NCBI RefSeq assembly: GCF_003937945.1
Contig: NZ_RSEC01000059.1
Span: 479,422 to 543,421, forward strand
Origin: Amycolatopsis eburnea
GTDB lineage: Bacteria > Actinomycetota > Actinomycetes > Mycobacteriales > Pseudonocardiaceae
Reading direction: 5' to 3'
DNA length: 64,000 bases
The notes below the pieces were generated by a model that was not told the DNA's origin, ran no database searches, and saw only the letters and a list, made by a program, of their open reading frames with translations. Below, one piece after another: positions 48,531 to 56,714 of this stretch. Every line of letters begins with the position of its first letter. Positions within the stretch are counted from its first letter, which is position 1. The position numbers and the translations under genes were made by a program.

Positions 48531-49988
48531 GTGACCATTCGAGTCAAGCCGGTGCGCGCCGTCCTGGTGTCGGCCGCGGTGCTGGCGGCCGCGCTGGCCG
48601 GCGCGGCACCGGCGTCCGCGGCGGCGACGACCCTCACGAGCGCGGCGTCGGGGCGGTGCCTGAACGTGGCGGGCGGCGTGGACACGGCGGGTACGGCGCT
48701 GGAGATCCGCGACTGCACCGGCCAGGCGAGCCAGTCCTTCGAGTTCACCGCCGCCGGGGAACTGCGGGCGATGAGCGGCACGCGGTGCGTGGACGCCTAC
48801 GGCAACCGGACGGCGCCGGGGACGGCGGTGATCATCTGGACCTGCACCGGCGGGGCGAACCAGCAGTGGCGGCAGAACTCCGACGGCACGGTCACCGGCG
48901 TCCAGTCGGGGCTGTGCCTCGACGTGAACGGCGCCGGGACGGCGAACGGGACCCCGGTCATCATCTGGACCTGTCACGGCCAGAGCAACCAGCGGTGGAC
49001 CACCGGGACTTCGGTGCCCACCGGCGCGGGTCCGTGCGACATCTACGCGTCGGGTGGTACGCCGTGCATCGCCGCGCACAGCACGGTCCGCGCGCTCTAC
49101 GGCGCCTACAGCGGCAACCTGTACCAGGTCCGGCGCGCGTCCGACAACGCGACGCGCAACATCAGCGTCGTGGCGGCCGGTGGTGCCGCGGACGCCGCGG
49201 GGCAGGATTCCTTCTGCGCCAACACCTCCTGCGTCACGACGGTGGTCTACGACCAGTCCGGGCGGGGCAACGACCTGTGGTACCAGGGGTCGAGCGTGGT
49301 GCCGGGCTCCAGCCAGAGCAGCCCGGCGAAGTCGACCACGGAGTCGCTCACGATCGGCAGCCGGAAGGCGTATTCGCTGTACATCAACCCGGGCAACAGC
49401 TACTGGCGCGACGGCCACCTGACCGGCGTGCCCACCGGCAGCGCGCCCGAGGGCATGTACATGGTGACCAGCGGGACCCACGTCAACAGCGGCTGCTGCT
49501 TCGACTACGGCAACAGCGAAACGACCCGCAAGGCCGACGCCGCCGGCGCGATGGACGCCCTCAACTTCGGCAAGCAGTGCTGGTTCGGCGGCTGCTCCGG
49601 CACCGGCCCGTGGGTGCAGGCCGACCTCGAGTGGGGCCTGTACCCCGGCGGCAGCCAGACGTGGAACCCGAACCAGCGGGCGTTCGGCAGCAAGTTCGTC
49701 ACGGCGGTGCTGAAGAACAACGGCACGTCCCGCTTCGCGATCAAGGGCAGCGACGCCCAGTCCGGCAGCTTGACGACCCTGTGGGACGGCAACCTCCCGA
49801 ACGGCTACAGCCCGATGAAGAAGCAGGGCGCGATCGTGCTGGGCAGCGGCGGTGACTGCTGCAAGCCGGGCGGGGGCGCGAACCTGAGCGCGGGGACGTT
49901 CTACGAAGGGGCGATGGTGGCGGGGTACCCGTCGGATGCGACGGAGAACGCGGTGCAGGCGAACATCGTCGCGGCCGGGTACCGCTGA
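48531..49988 (+). CDS. secreted GH54 alpha-L-arabinofuranosidase with N-terminal CBM13
   Basis: Exported enzyme of 485 aa: signal peptide to about residue 30, CBM13 about 32-162, GH54 catalytic domain about 166-485. GH54 landmarks are GPCDIYASGGTPCIAAHSTV, VVYDQSGRGNDL, GCCFDYGNSET, the acidic ADLEWGLYPGG, and GYPSDATENAVQANI. It removes arabinofuranosyl side chains from arabinoxylan or arabinan. The domain order is reversed relative to the second GH54 gene at 59240. The GTG start has AAGGAG ahead; the LacI operator is just upstream. A strong bidirectional hairpin follows. Confidence 0.93.
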   Translation: MTIRVKPVRAVLVSAAVLAAALAGAAPASAAATTLTSAASGRCLNVAGGVDTAGTALEIRDCTGQASQSFEFTAAGELRAMSGTRCVDAYGNRTAPGTAVIIWTCTGGANQQWRQNSDGTVTGVQSGLCLDVNGAGTANGTPVIIWTCHGQSNQRWTTGTSVPTGAGPCDIYASGGTPCIAAHSTVRALYGAYSGNLYQVRRASDNATRNISVVAAGGAADAAGQDSFCANTSCVTTVVYDQSGRGNDLWYQGSSVVPGSSQSSPAKSTTESLTIGSRKAYSLYINPGNSYWRDGHLTGVPTGSAPEGMYMVTSGTHVNSGCCFDYGNSETTRKADAAGAMDALNFGKQCWFGGCSGTGPWVQADLEWGLYPGGSQTWNPNQRAFGSKFVTAVLKNNGTSRFAIKGSDAQSGSLTTLWDGNLPNGYSPMKKQGAIVLGSGGDCCKPGGGANLSAGTFYEGAMVAGYPSDATENAVQANIVAAGYR

Positions 49989-50007
49989 GGCCTTGTTCCG
50001 GGGAGAA

Positions 50008-50046
50008 CCGAACGCCCGGGCCGCGGTGGGCGGCCCGGGCGTTCGG
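50008..50046. terminator. bidirectional hairpin terminator
   Basis: CCGAACGCCCGGGCCGC and its exact reverse complement enclose five bases, giving a 17-bp GC-rich stem. It sits in the 68-base gap between the convergent GH54 and CE1-CBM2 genes. There is no U-run, as is common for actinobacterial hairpin terminators. Confidence 0.75.
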
Positions 50047-50056
50047 CGTCATCGGG

Positions 50057-51298
50057 TCAGCGGACGGAACAGGTGGTGCCGTTGAGCGCGAAGGCCGTCG
50101 GCGCGGCCGGGTCGCCGGTGTGGGTGGCCTGGAAGCCGATCGTGGTCGAGGCGTTCGGGGCGAGGACCGGGTTGTAGGCGGCGTTGCGTGCCGTCACCTG
50201 GCCCGAGACGGGGGAGTAGGTGGCGCCCCAGCCCGACGTGACCCGCTGGCCGGCCGGCAGGGTGAAGGCGAGGGACCAGCCGTCGATCGGCGCGCTGCCG
50301 GTGTTCGTGATGGTGAGGTTCTCCGTCAAGCCGGTGTTCCAGGCGGACACGGTGGCCGTGACCGCGCACGAACCGGCCGGGTCCGTGACCGTCCCGGCGA
50401 GCCCGAAGAACGCGATGGCCTGGGCGGCCATGCCGGTGGACGGGAGGCTGTGCCCGGCGCCCTGGATGCTGTACGCCTCCACGGTGTCGCCGTACCGGCG
50501 GCGCTGCCAGCCCGGCTGCGGGGTGTCGGTGGCCGTCGGTGCCTGGCTCAGGCCGAACACGTCCGTCCACTGCTCGATCTCCTCCTGCAGCAGCGAGTAG
50601 GGCACCAGGGTGTCGGCGGTGCCGTGCCACAGCTGGACGCGCGGGCGGGGGCCGCTGTAGCCCGGGTACGCCTGGCGGACGGCGTCGCCCCACTGCTGCG
50701 GGGTCCGGTTCATGCTGCCGCCGGTGCACTTGCTGGTGCCCGGCGGGTAGTCCGCGGCGCCGGCGAAGCAGTCGAAGGGCACGCCCATGAAAGCCGCACC
50801 GGCCCGGAACACGTCGGGGTAGAGGGCGAGCATTTCGTTGGTCATCATGCCGCCGGAGGACGAGCCGGTGGCGAAGACCCGGTCCGGGTCGGCGCCGTAG
50901 TGCTGTTCGGCGTAGGTCACCATCGAAACGATCGAGACCGGGTCGCTGCCGCCGCCGCGGTGCTTGGCCGCGTCGGACCACGTGTCGAAGCACTTCCCGA
51001 AACCGGCCTCCTGCTGGGCGCTGGGGTAGATGACGAGGAACCCGTACCGGTCGGCGAGCGACGCGAATTCGCTGCCCGAGTAGAAGCCGGGGCCCGAGCC
51101 GCCGCAGCCGTGCATGGCGACCACGACCGCGGGCCGGGCCGGGTGTGAGTCCGGCACGTAGACGTGCATGCGCATCCCGCCCGGGTTGTCGCCGAAGGCG
51201 GTCACCTCCACCAGGGAAGCGGCCGCCGCCGGCGGGGCGGCGATCCCCGTGACGGCGAGCAGCAGGACGGCGGCGAGCGTGGTTTTCAGTCCGGCCAT
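50057..51298 (-). CDS. secreted CE1-type esterase with C-terminal CBM2
   Basis: Exported esterase of 413 aa related to the one at 44586, but with a normal N-terminus (MAGLKTTLAAVLLLAVTG). The catalytic domain is about 28-310 with the elbow TGSSSGG (Ser147), AMHGCGGSGPG, and the histidine of QGAGHSLP. The last 95 residues are a CBM2-type cellulose-binding module (SWAFTLPAG-like segment SLAFTLPAGQRVTSGWGATYS). It is one of two secreted proteins in the locus without a CBM13. Anchoring to cellulose would bring the esterase to acetylated xylan. GGAAGGAGAA precedes the ATG. Confidence 0.88.
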   Translation of the reverse strand: MAGLKTTLAAVLLLAVTGIAAPPAAAASLVEVTAFGDNPGGMRMHVYVPDSHPARPAVVVAMHGCGGSGPGFYSGSEFASLADRYGFLVIYPSAQQEAGFGKCFDTWSDAAKHRGGGSDPVSIVSMVTYAEQHYGADPDRVFATGSSSGGMMTNEMLALYPDVFRAGAAFMGVPFDCFAGAADYPPGTSKCTGGSMNRTPQQWGDAVRQAYPGYSGPRPRVQLWHGTADTLVPYSLLQEEIEQWTDVFGLSQAPTATDTPQPGWQRRRYGDTVEAYSIQGAGHSLPSTGMAAQAIAFFGLAGTVTDPAGSCAVTATVSAWNTGLTENLTITNTGSAPIDGWSLAFTLPAGQRVTSGWGATYSPVSGQVTARNAAYNPVLAPNASTTIGFQATHTGDPAAPTAFALNGTTCSVR

Positions 51299-51365
51299 CG
51301 TGGTTCTCCTTCCCTCGGTTGGGGCGGCAGAGGCCCGGCAATGGTGCGCCGGGTGGCTCCGTGGT

Positions 51366-51418
51366 GTCTTGAATGAGTCATTCAGGACCTCCGAAGACCT
51401 GAATGAGTCATTCAAGAC
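51366..51418. repeat. family A palindromic repeat, copy 3
   Basis: Identical to copy 1 at 10640 through at least 65 bases with flanks, although 40 kb away. It lies in the 170-base gap between the GH27 stop and the CE1-CBM2 start on the minus strand. Identity over such distance points to recent spread or gene conversion. Confidence 0.88.
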
Positions 51419-51468
51419 GTCGGCGAAGCGCACGGTCGGCCCCGGCGCCCGCTCGCGGCGGGGCGGGG

Positions 51469-53094
51469 TCAGGCGCGGCTCCACCGCTGGTTCGCCTGCC
51501 CGTTGCAGCTCCACAGGATCGCGTGCGTCCCGTTCGCGGTGGCCGCCCCTTCGGCGTCCAGGCACAGTCCCGAATGGACGTTCCGCACCGACCCGTCCGC
51601 GCCGAACGTCCACTTCTGGTTGTCCTGCCCGGTGCACGGCCAGCTGATCACCCGCGTGCCGTTGGTGGTGCCCTGGTGGTCGGCGTCGAGGCACTTGTCG
51701 CCGAACACGCGGACCTCGCCGTTCGGCCAGGTGGTCCACAGCTGGTTCGCCGCGGTCTGGCAGTCCCAGATCAGCGTGCCCGCGCCGGCGGCCGTCGACG
51801 CGTTGTCGACGTCGAGGCAACGCCCGGAACCCGCCCCGCGCAGCCGGGACGTCGTGGCGGCCAGCGGGGTGCCGCCGGACACCCGGTACGCCGCGGCACC
51901 GTGCGCGGGCACGCTCGCGCTGATCGTCCCGCCAGTCGTCGACGTCGCGCCGGTCCACAGGTCGGTCAGCGTGAACGCCGTGCCGGACAGCCCCGCCTGC
52001 GCCGCGGTCGTGCTCACCGTGGCCGTGGCGCCGCCGCGGTTGAGCAGGCCGACCGCCACCGAGCCGTCGGACAGCGGCTTGGCGAAGACCTCGACGTCGC
52101 CGTCGTCGCGGACGCGGCGGCCGCCGGCGCCGAGCCGGTCCTGGTCGACCGCCAGCAGGCGCGGGTTCCGCAGCACCGCGCTGATGTCGGCCGACATCGT
52201 GCGGATGTCGTTGCCCGCCATCAGCGGCGCGGCCATCAGCGCCCACAGGGTGAAGTGCGCGCGGGATTCGGTCAGGGACAGCCCGGGCCTGCCGACGACG
52301 AGCATGTCCGGGTCGTTCCAGTGCCCGGGGCCGGCCTGCGCGGCCAGCGGGGCCGTGACGTCGAGGACGTTGCCCACGCCCATCGGGTAGCTGTTGGTGT
52401 TGCCGTTCTGCCAGATGTCGAGGAGGTCCTCGGTGGTGCGCCAGAGGTCCGCGACCTGGCCCCAGTCGTACTTGTCGCCGGTGATCGCGTGGTAGCTGTT
52501 GGGGTTGATGCTGTAGACGATCGGCCGCCCGGTGGCGCGCACCGCGTCGCGCATCACCGTGAACCGGGTGACCTGCTCGTCGCGCGTGCCGGCGGGGGAG
52601 CACCAGTCGTACTTGAGGTAGTCCACGCCCCACGACGCGAAGGTGCGCGCGTCCTGGGCCTCGTGCCCCTGGCTGCCGGTGGACCCGGGGTAGGTACCGG
52701 TCCGCTGGGCGCAGGTGCGGTCGGTCGGCACCTGGTAGATGCCGAACTTCAGGCCCCGGCTGTGGATGTAGTCGCCCAGCGCTTTCATGCCGCTCGGGAA
52801 CTTCGACGCGTTGGCGCGCAGCGCGCTCTGGGAGTCGCGTTGCGGGTCGAACCAGCAGTCGTCGACGACGACGTACTGGTAGCCCGCGTCCTTCATCCCG
52901 GACGAGACCATCGCGTCGGCCGCCTGGCGGACGGCGGTTTCGGTGACGCCGCAGCCGAAGCTGTTCCAGCTGTTCCAGCCCAGCGGCGGGGTGAGGGCCG
53001 GGCTGCCGGGCGCGGCCTCGGCGGTCGCCGGGACGGTGACCACGGCCAGTGCGGCGGCCGCGGCGGTGAGCAGGTGGCGGAGTCGAACGGGCAT
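51469..53094 (-). CDS. secreted GH27 alpha-galactosidase (or beta-L-arabinopyranosidase) with CBM13
   Basis: Exported enzyme of 541 aa: signal peptide to about residue 28, GH27 barrel about 34-330, C-terminal beta domain to about 410, CBM13 about 415-541. The nucleophile is Asp163 in YLKYDWCS, and the acid/base is in GHWNDPDMLVVG (260s). TPPLGWNSWNSFGC is the family opening. Some actinobacterial GH27 enzymes are beta-L-arabinopyranosidases, so that activity is possible. It acts on galactose or arabinopyranose side chains of plant glycans. It is second in the minus-strand operon after GH43, 22 bases apart. Confidence 0.94.
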   Translation of the reverse strand: MPVRLRHLLTAAAAALAVVTVPATAEAAPGSPALTPPLGWNSWNSFGCGVTETAVRQAADAMVSSGMKDAGYQYVVVDDCWFDPQRDSQSALRANASKFPSGMKALGDYIHSRGLKFGIYQVPTDRTCAQRTGTYPGSTGSQGHEAQDARTFASWGVDYLKYDWCSPAGTRDEQVTRFTVMRDAVRATGRPIVYSINPNSYHAITGDKYDWGQVADLWRTTEDLLDIWQNGNTNSYPMGVGNVLDVTAPLAAQAGPGHWNDPDMLVVGRPGLSLTESRAHFTLWALMAAPLMAGNDIRTMSADISAVLRNPRLLAVDQDRLGAGGRRVRDDGDVEVFAKPLSDGSVAVGLLNRGGATATVSTTAAQAGLSGTAFTLTDLWTGATSTTGGTISASVPAHGAAAYRVSGGTPLAATTSRLRGAGSGRCLDVDNASTAAGAGTLIWDCQTAANQLWTTWPNGEVRVFGDKCLDADHQGTTNGTRVISWPCTGQDNQKWTFGADGSVRNVHSGLCLDAEGAATANGTHAILWSCNGQANQRWSRA

Positions 53095-53116
53095 CGTCGC
53101 CCCTTTCCGGGAGTCG

Positions 53117-54466
53117 TCAGGCGGCGAACTGCCACCAGTTCACGTTGAACAGGTAACCGCTGCCGCCGGTGAACCGGAGGTACAGGTCGTGGGTCCCGGT
53201 GGCTCCCGAGACCGGGCAGGACACGCTGGTCCACGTCTGCCAGCCGCCGGTGCCCCCGACGGTGCAGGTGCCGGCCAGGGTGCCGCCGGTGCTGTCCAGC
53301 CGCAGCTCGATCCGCCCGCCGGCCGCCGCGGAGGCGACCCGCGCGGTGAAGGACCGCGCGCCGGAACCGAACGCGGCGCCCTTGACCTTGATCCAGTCCC
53401 CGTTCTCGAGGTAGCCGACGTTCATCCCGCCTTCGCTGGACGGCTCGGTCTCGACGCCGGACTCCCAGGCGATCGTCTCGGCCTCTTGCCGCGTGTACGG
53501 GTTCAACGTGCCGACCTGCGGTGCGCCCGTGGTGGTCATATTGATCGTCGGGATCGAGCCGTCGGCGTTGTAGGCGAACTTCTCCACGGCCACCGAGCGC
53601 GTGTAGCCACCGCCGCCGGGCAGGGCGCCGTTGTGGTAGAAGAAGTACGAACCGCCGTTGAAGTCGATCACGCCCGGGTGGTTGGTGAAGCTGCTGCCCT
53701 GGGTGGGCATGACCGTCCCGCGGTAGGTCCACGGCCCGGTGGGGCCGGGCGCGGTCGAGTAGCCGATGAACTCGGAGCAGCACTTCGCCGCGAAAACGTT
53801 GTAGTACAAGCCGTTGCGCTTGTAGACCCAGGGGCCTTCCTCGAACAGCGTCGGCCGGCTCGTGTTCCCCGTGCGCGTGCCGAACCCGGCGGTGGTGAGC
53901 GGGATCTGGTTCACCCCGCCGGAGTAGGAGATCATGTCGGGGTTCAGCTTCACGTACCACAGGTGCGGGTTGCCCCAGTACAGGTACGCCTGCCCGTCGT
54001 CGTCGACGAACACCGTGGGGTCGAACTCGCCGTTGGCGACGAGCGGGTGCCCGAGCGCGTCGCTGAACGGCCCGGTCGGGCTGGTCGATACGGCCACGCC
54101 GATCCCCATCGCGCCGGTCGCCCGGACCGTCATCGGGACGTACCAGTAGAACTTGCCGTTCCGGTACACGGTCTGGCCCGCCCAGGCGTTGGCGCTCGCC
54201 CAGCTGAAACTGGCGAGGTTCAACGGCGATCCGTGGTCGGTCCAGTTGACCATGTCCGCCGACGACCACACCCGCCATTCCTTCATGGTGAAGTTCGTCG
54301 AACCGTCTTCGTCGTGGCCGGTGTAGAGGTAGACGCGGCCGTTGTACACCAGCGGTGCGGGATCGGCGGTGTAGATCGTCTGGATGATCGGGTTGTCCGC
54401 CGCGGCGACGGCCGGGAACAGCCCGAGCGCGCACAGCAGCGCGACGACGAGGGTGCCGACTTTCAC
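53117..54466 (-). CDS. secreted GH43 arabinoxylan arabinofuranohydrolase-like enzyme with CBM6
   Basis: Exported enzyme of 449 aa: signal peptide to about residue 23, five-bladed GH43 propeller about 24-320, CBM6 about 325-449. The general base is Asp35 (YTADPAPLVYNG), the pKa modulator Asp149 (EFDPTVFVDDDG), and the acid Glu210 (EEGPWVYKR). NPIIQTIYTADPA and YLYTGHDED resemble Bacillus XynD, a GH43-CBM6 arabinoxylan arabinofuranohydrolase. It heads the minus-strand set GH43-GH27-(repeat)-CE1. The divergent region upstream is shared with GH29 and holds the LacI operator. Confidence 0.92.
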   Translation of the reverse strand: MKVGTLVVALLCALGLFPAVAAADNPIIQTIYTADPAPLVYNGRVYLYTGHDEDGSTNFTMKEWRVWSSADMVNWTDHGSPLNLASFSWASANAWAGQTVYRNGKFYWYVPMTVRATGAMGIGVAVSTSPTGPFSDALGHPLVANGEFDPTVFVDDDGQAYLYWGNPHLWYVKLNPDMISYSGGVNQIPLTTAGFGTRTGNTSRPTLFEEGPWVYKRNGLYYNVFAAKCCSEFIGYSTAPGPTGPWTYRGTVMPTQGSSFTNHPGVIDFNGGSYFFYHNGALPGGGGYTRSVAVEKFAYNADGSIPTINMTTTGAPQVGTLNPYTRQEAETIAWESGVETEPSSEGGMNVGYLENGDWIKVKGAAFGSGARSFTARVASAAAGGRIELRLDSTGGTLAGTCTVGGTGGWQTWTSVSCPVSGATGTHDLYLRFTGGSGYLFNVNWWQFAA

Positions 54467-54570
54467 GGGTGCTCCTTCGATTCGTGGTCACCGTTGCTCG
54501 CGCTCCGAGGCCAGGCGAGGAGCAGTTTGGCACGCCGATGTTCACGCTCACAAGCATTTGCCGCAGTGCG

Positions 54571-54580
54571 TGAAAGTTAC
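54571..54580 (-). promoter_or_regulatory. GTAACTTTCA motif upstream of GH43
   Basis: On the minus strand GTAACTTTCA lies about 105 bases before the GH43 ATG, in the same orientation to its gene as the copies ahead of the FadR-like gene (39514) and the ThuA gene (40396, GTAAGTTTCA). It resembles one half of the GAAA-N-TTTC sites reported upstream of Streptomyces xylanase genes. Confidence 0.35.
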
Positions 54581-54680
54581 ACCTCACCCCGTGTGGTTCA
54601 CGCTGGGAGTTCGCCGCGTTCCCCGTTTCCCGCGCCGGGAAAGGCTTGACCACCGGCCTCGCGCGAGCCTACACAGAACG

Positions 54681-54694
54681 TGTTAGCGCTAACT
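54681..54694. promoter_or_regulatory. LacI-type operator in the GH29/GH43 divergent promoter
   Basis: TGTTAGCGCTAACT contains the perfect 12-base palindrome GTTAGCGCTAAC, the same core as the site at 48502. It lies 27 bases before the GH29 start and 215 bases from the GH43 start, so the LacI protein could control both arms of the locus. Confidence 0.72.
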
Positions 54695-54721
54695 TATTTC
54701 GGTGCCGAGGAGGCTTGCGCC

Positions 54722-56689
54722 ATGCCCGAGTTCAGCCGTCGCACAGCACTGGGCCTGTTCACGGTGGGCGGCGCGGCGGCGGCCGGTCTCCTGCGCGGGG
54801 GCATCGCCGCCGCCACCGCCGGGCCGAGCAGCTACACGCCTGCCTGGTCGTCGGTCGACCAGCACCCGCCTGCCGCGGAATGGTTCCAGGACGCCAAGTT
54901 CGGCATCTACTTCCACTGGGGCGTCTTCAGCGTCCCCGCGTTCGGCAACGAGTGGTACCCGCGGAACATGTACGTCAGCGGGTCCAGCGAGAACAACCAC
55001 CACAAGGCGGTGTACGGCGACCCGTCGGCGTGGCCGTACCACAACTTCGTCAACGGGGCCCGGGACAAGGCGGGCAACTGGGTGCAGTTCGCGCCGAAGC
55101 TCAAGTCCGCGGGCGGGAACTTCGACCCGGCGGAGTGGGCGCAGCTGTTCGCCGACGCCGGCGCGAAGTTCGCCGGACCGGTCGCCGAGCACCACGACGG
55201 CTTCTCCATGTGGAACAGCGCCGTCAACGAGTGGAACTCCGTCGCGAAGGGGCCGCGGCTGGACCTCGTGCGGTTGCACGCCGACGCGATTCGCGCCCGT
55301 GGCCTGAAGTTCATGGTGTCGCTGCACCACGCCTACCACTTCACCGGCTACTACGACCACGTGCCCGCGCAGTCGGACGCCAGCCTGCGCAAGCTGTACG
55401 GCCAGCTGGGTTCGGCGGCGGAAAACCAGCTCTGGTACGACAAGCTGGCCGAGGTGATCGACGGCTACCAGCCCGACTTGCTGTGGCAGGACTTCAACCT
55501 GCCCCGAGTCGACGAGTCACGGCGGCTGAACTTCCTGGCGTACTACTACAACAAGGCCGTCGGGTGGAACAAGGACGTCGTGGCGACCTACAAGGACGGC
55601 TTCAACAACCGGGGTGAGGTTTTCGACTTCGAACGCGGTGGGCCGGGCGACATCCAGAACCCGTACTGGCTGACCGACGACAGCATCTCCAGCTCCAGCT
55701 GGTGCTACACGACCGGAATCGGCTACTACTCGATGAAGGCGATGCTGCATTCGCTCATCGACCGCGTCAGCAAGAACGGCACGATGCTGCTCAACATCGC
55801 GCCGATGGCCGACGGCACCATCCCGTCCGGGCAGCGGACGATCCTGCTCGGCATCGGCGACTACCTCGCCCGCTTCGGCGAGTCGATCTACGCCACCCGC
55901 GCCTGGTCGGCCTACGGCGAGGGCCCGACGCAGATGGGCGGCGGCTCGTTCACGACGCCGCGCGAGGGCACCAACCGCGACATCCGGTTCACCCGCAGCA
56001 AGGACAACACCGTCCTCTACGCCACCGTCATGGGCTGGCCGAACGGCACGCTGGACATCACCACTCTCGCCTCAGGCCGGATCAACCTCGGCTCGCTGAA
56101 GTCCGTGCAGCTGCTCGGCTCCGCGGCCGGGTCGTACACCGACCTGCCCGACCGCACCCAGGACGGCTCCGGGCTGCACATCCGGCTGCCGTCGACGCCG
56201 TTCAGCGCCCCGGCGTACGTGGTGAAGCTGACGTTCTCCGGCCAGATCCCGGCCTTGGGCTCGGGTCCGGTCCCGACGAGCTGGGTGCGGATCGCCAACG
56301 TCACGACCGGTCTCGTGCTCGACAGCGGCGGGAACGTCGCGGCCGGATCGGTGCTCAAGCAGTGGTCCTACGACGGTTCCACCAACCTGCACTGGCAGCT
56401 GGTCGACCTGGGCACCGGCTACCACCGGATCGTCAACCGCACCAACGGCATGGTCGCCGACAGTGCCGGCCGCACCGGCAACGGCGTCAACGCCGTGCAG
56501 GCTGCGTGGACCGGGAGCGACAACCAGCAGTGGCGGCTCGTGGCGCTCGGCAACGGGCGCTACCAGATCGTCAACCGGGCCACCGGCACCGCGCTCGACG
56601 GCGCGGGCACCACGACGGTCGGCTCGGCCGTGGTCCTGTGGGCCCCGAACGGCAGCACCAACAACCAGTGGACCGTCACGGCCGTCTGA
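54722..56689 (+). CDS. secreted GH29 alpha-L-fucosidase with ricin-type lectin module
   Basis: Exported enzyme of 655 aa. A Tat motif (FSRRTALGLF, residues 4-13) precedes a hydrophobic segment. The GH29 barrel is about 40-390 with FGIYFHWGVFSVPAFGNEWY, AEHHDGFSMWNS, and the nucleophile Asp257 in LLWQDFNLP. A beta-sandwich follows to about 515, then a ricin-B-type module about 525-655 with QQW repeats. It would release fucose from plant cell-wall glycans such as arabinogalactan or xyloglucan. The ATG has GAGGAGG ahead and the LacI operator upstream. It heads a run of four same-strand glycosidase genes. Confidence 0.92.
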   Translation: MPEFSRRTALGLFTVGGAAAAGLLRGGIAAATAGPSSYTPAWSSVDQHPPAAEWFQDAKFGIYFHWGVFSVPAFGNEWYPRNMYVSGSSENNHHKAVYGDPSAWPYHNFVNGARDKAGNWVQFAPKLKSAGGNFDPAEWAQLFADAGAKFAGPVAEHHDGFSMWNSAVNEWNSVAKGPRLDLVRLHADAIRARGLKFMVSLHHAYHFTGYYDHVPAQSDASLRKLYGQLGSAAENQLWYDKLAEVIDGYQPDLLWQDFNLPRVDESRRLNFLAYYYNKAVGWNKDVVATYKDGFNNRGEVFDFERGGPGDIQNPYWLTDDSISSSSWCYTTGIGYYSMKAMLHSLIDRVSKNGTMLLNIAPMADGTIPSGQRTILLGIGDYLARFGESIYATRAWSAYGEGPTQMGGGSFTTPREGTNRDIRFTRSKDNTVLYATVMGWPNGTLDITTLASGRINLGSLKSVQLLGSAAGSYTDLPDRTQDGSGLHIRLPSTPFSAPAYVVKLTFSGQIPALGSGPVPTSWVRIANVTTGLVLDSGGNVAAGSVLKQWSYDGSTNLHWQLVDLGTGYHRIVNRTNGMVADSAGRTGNGVNAVQAAWTGSDNQQWRLVALGNGRYQIVNRATGTALDGAGTTTVGSAVVLWAPNGSTNNQWTVTAV

Positions 56690-56714
56690 TCCCCTTCGTC
56701 GGAAGAGAGCTGCC

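Noticed and set aside
51403..53148. 581-aa plus-strand open frame across the GH27 gene
   Set aside because: The composition is a shadow of the GH27 coding frame, which has intact catalytic motifs, a signal peptide and a CBM13.
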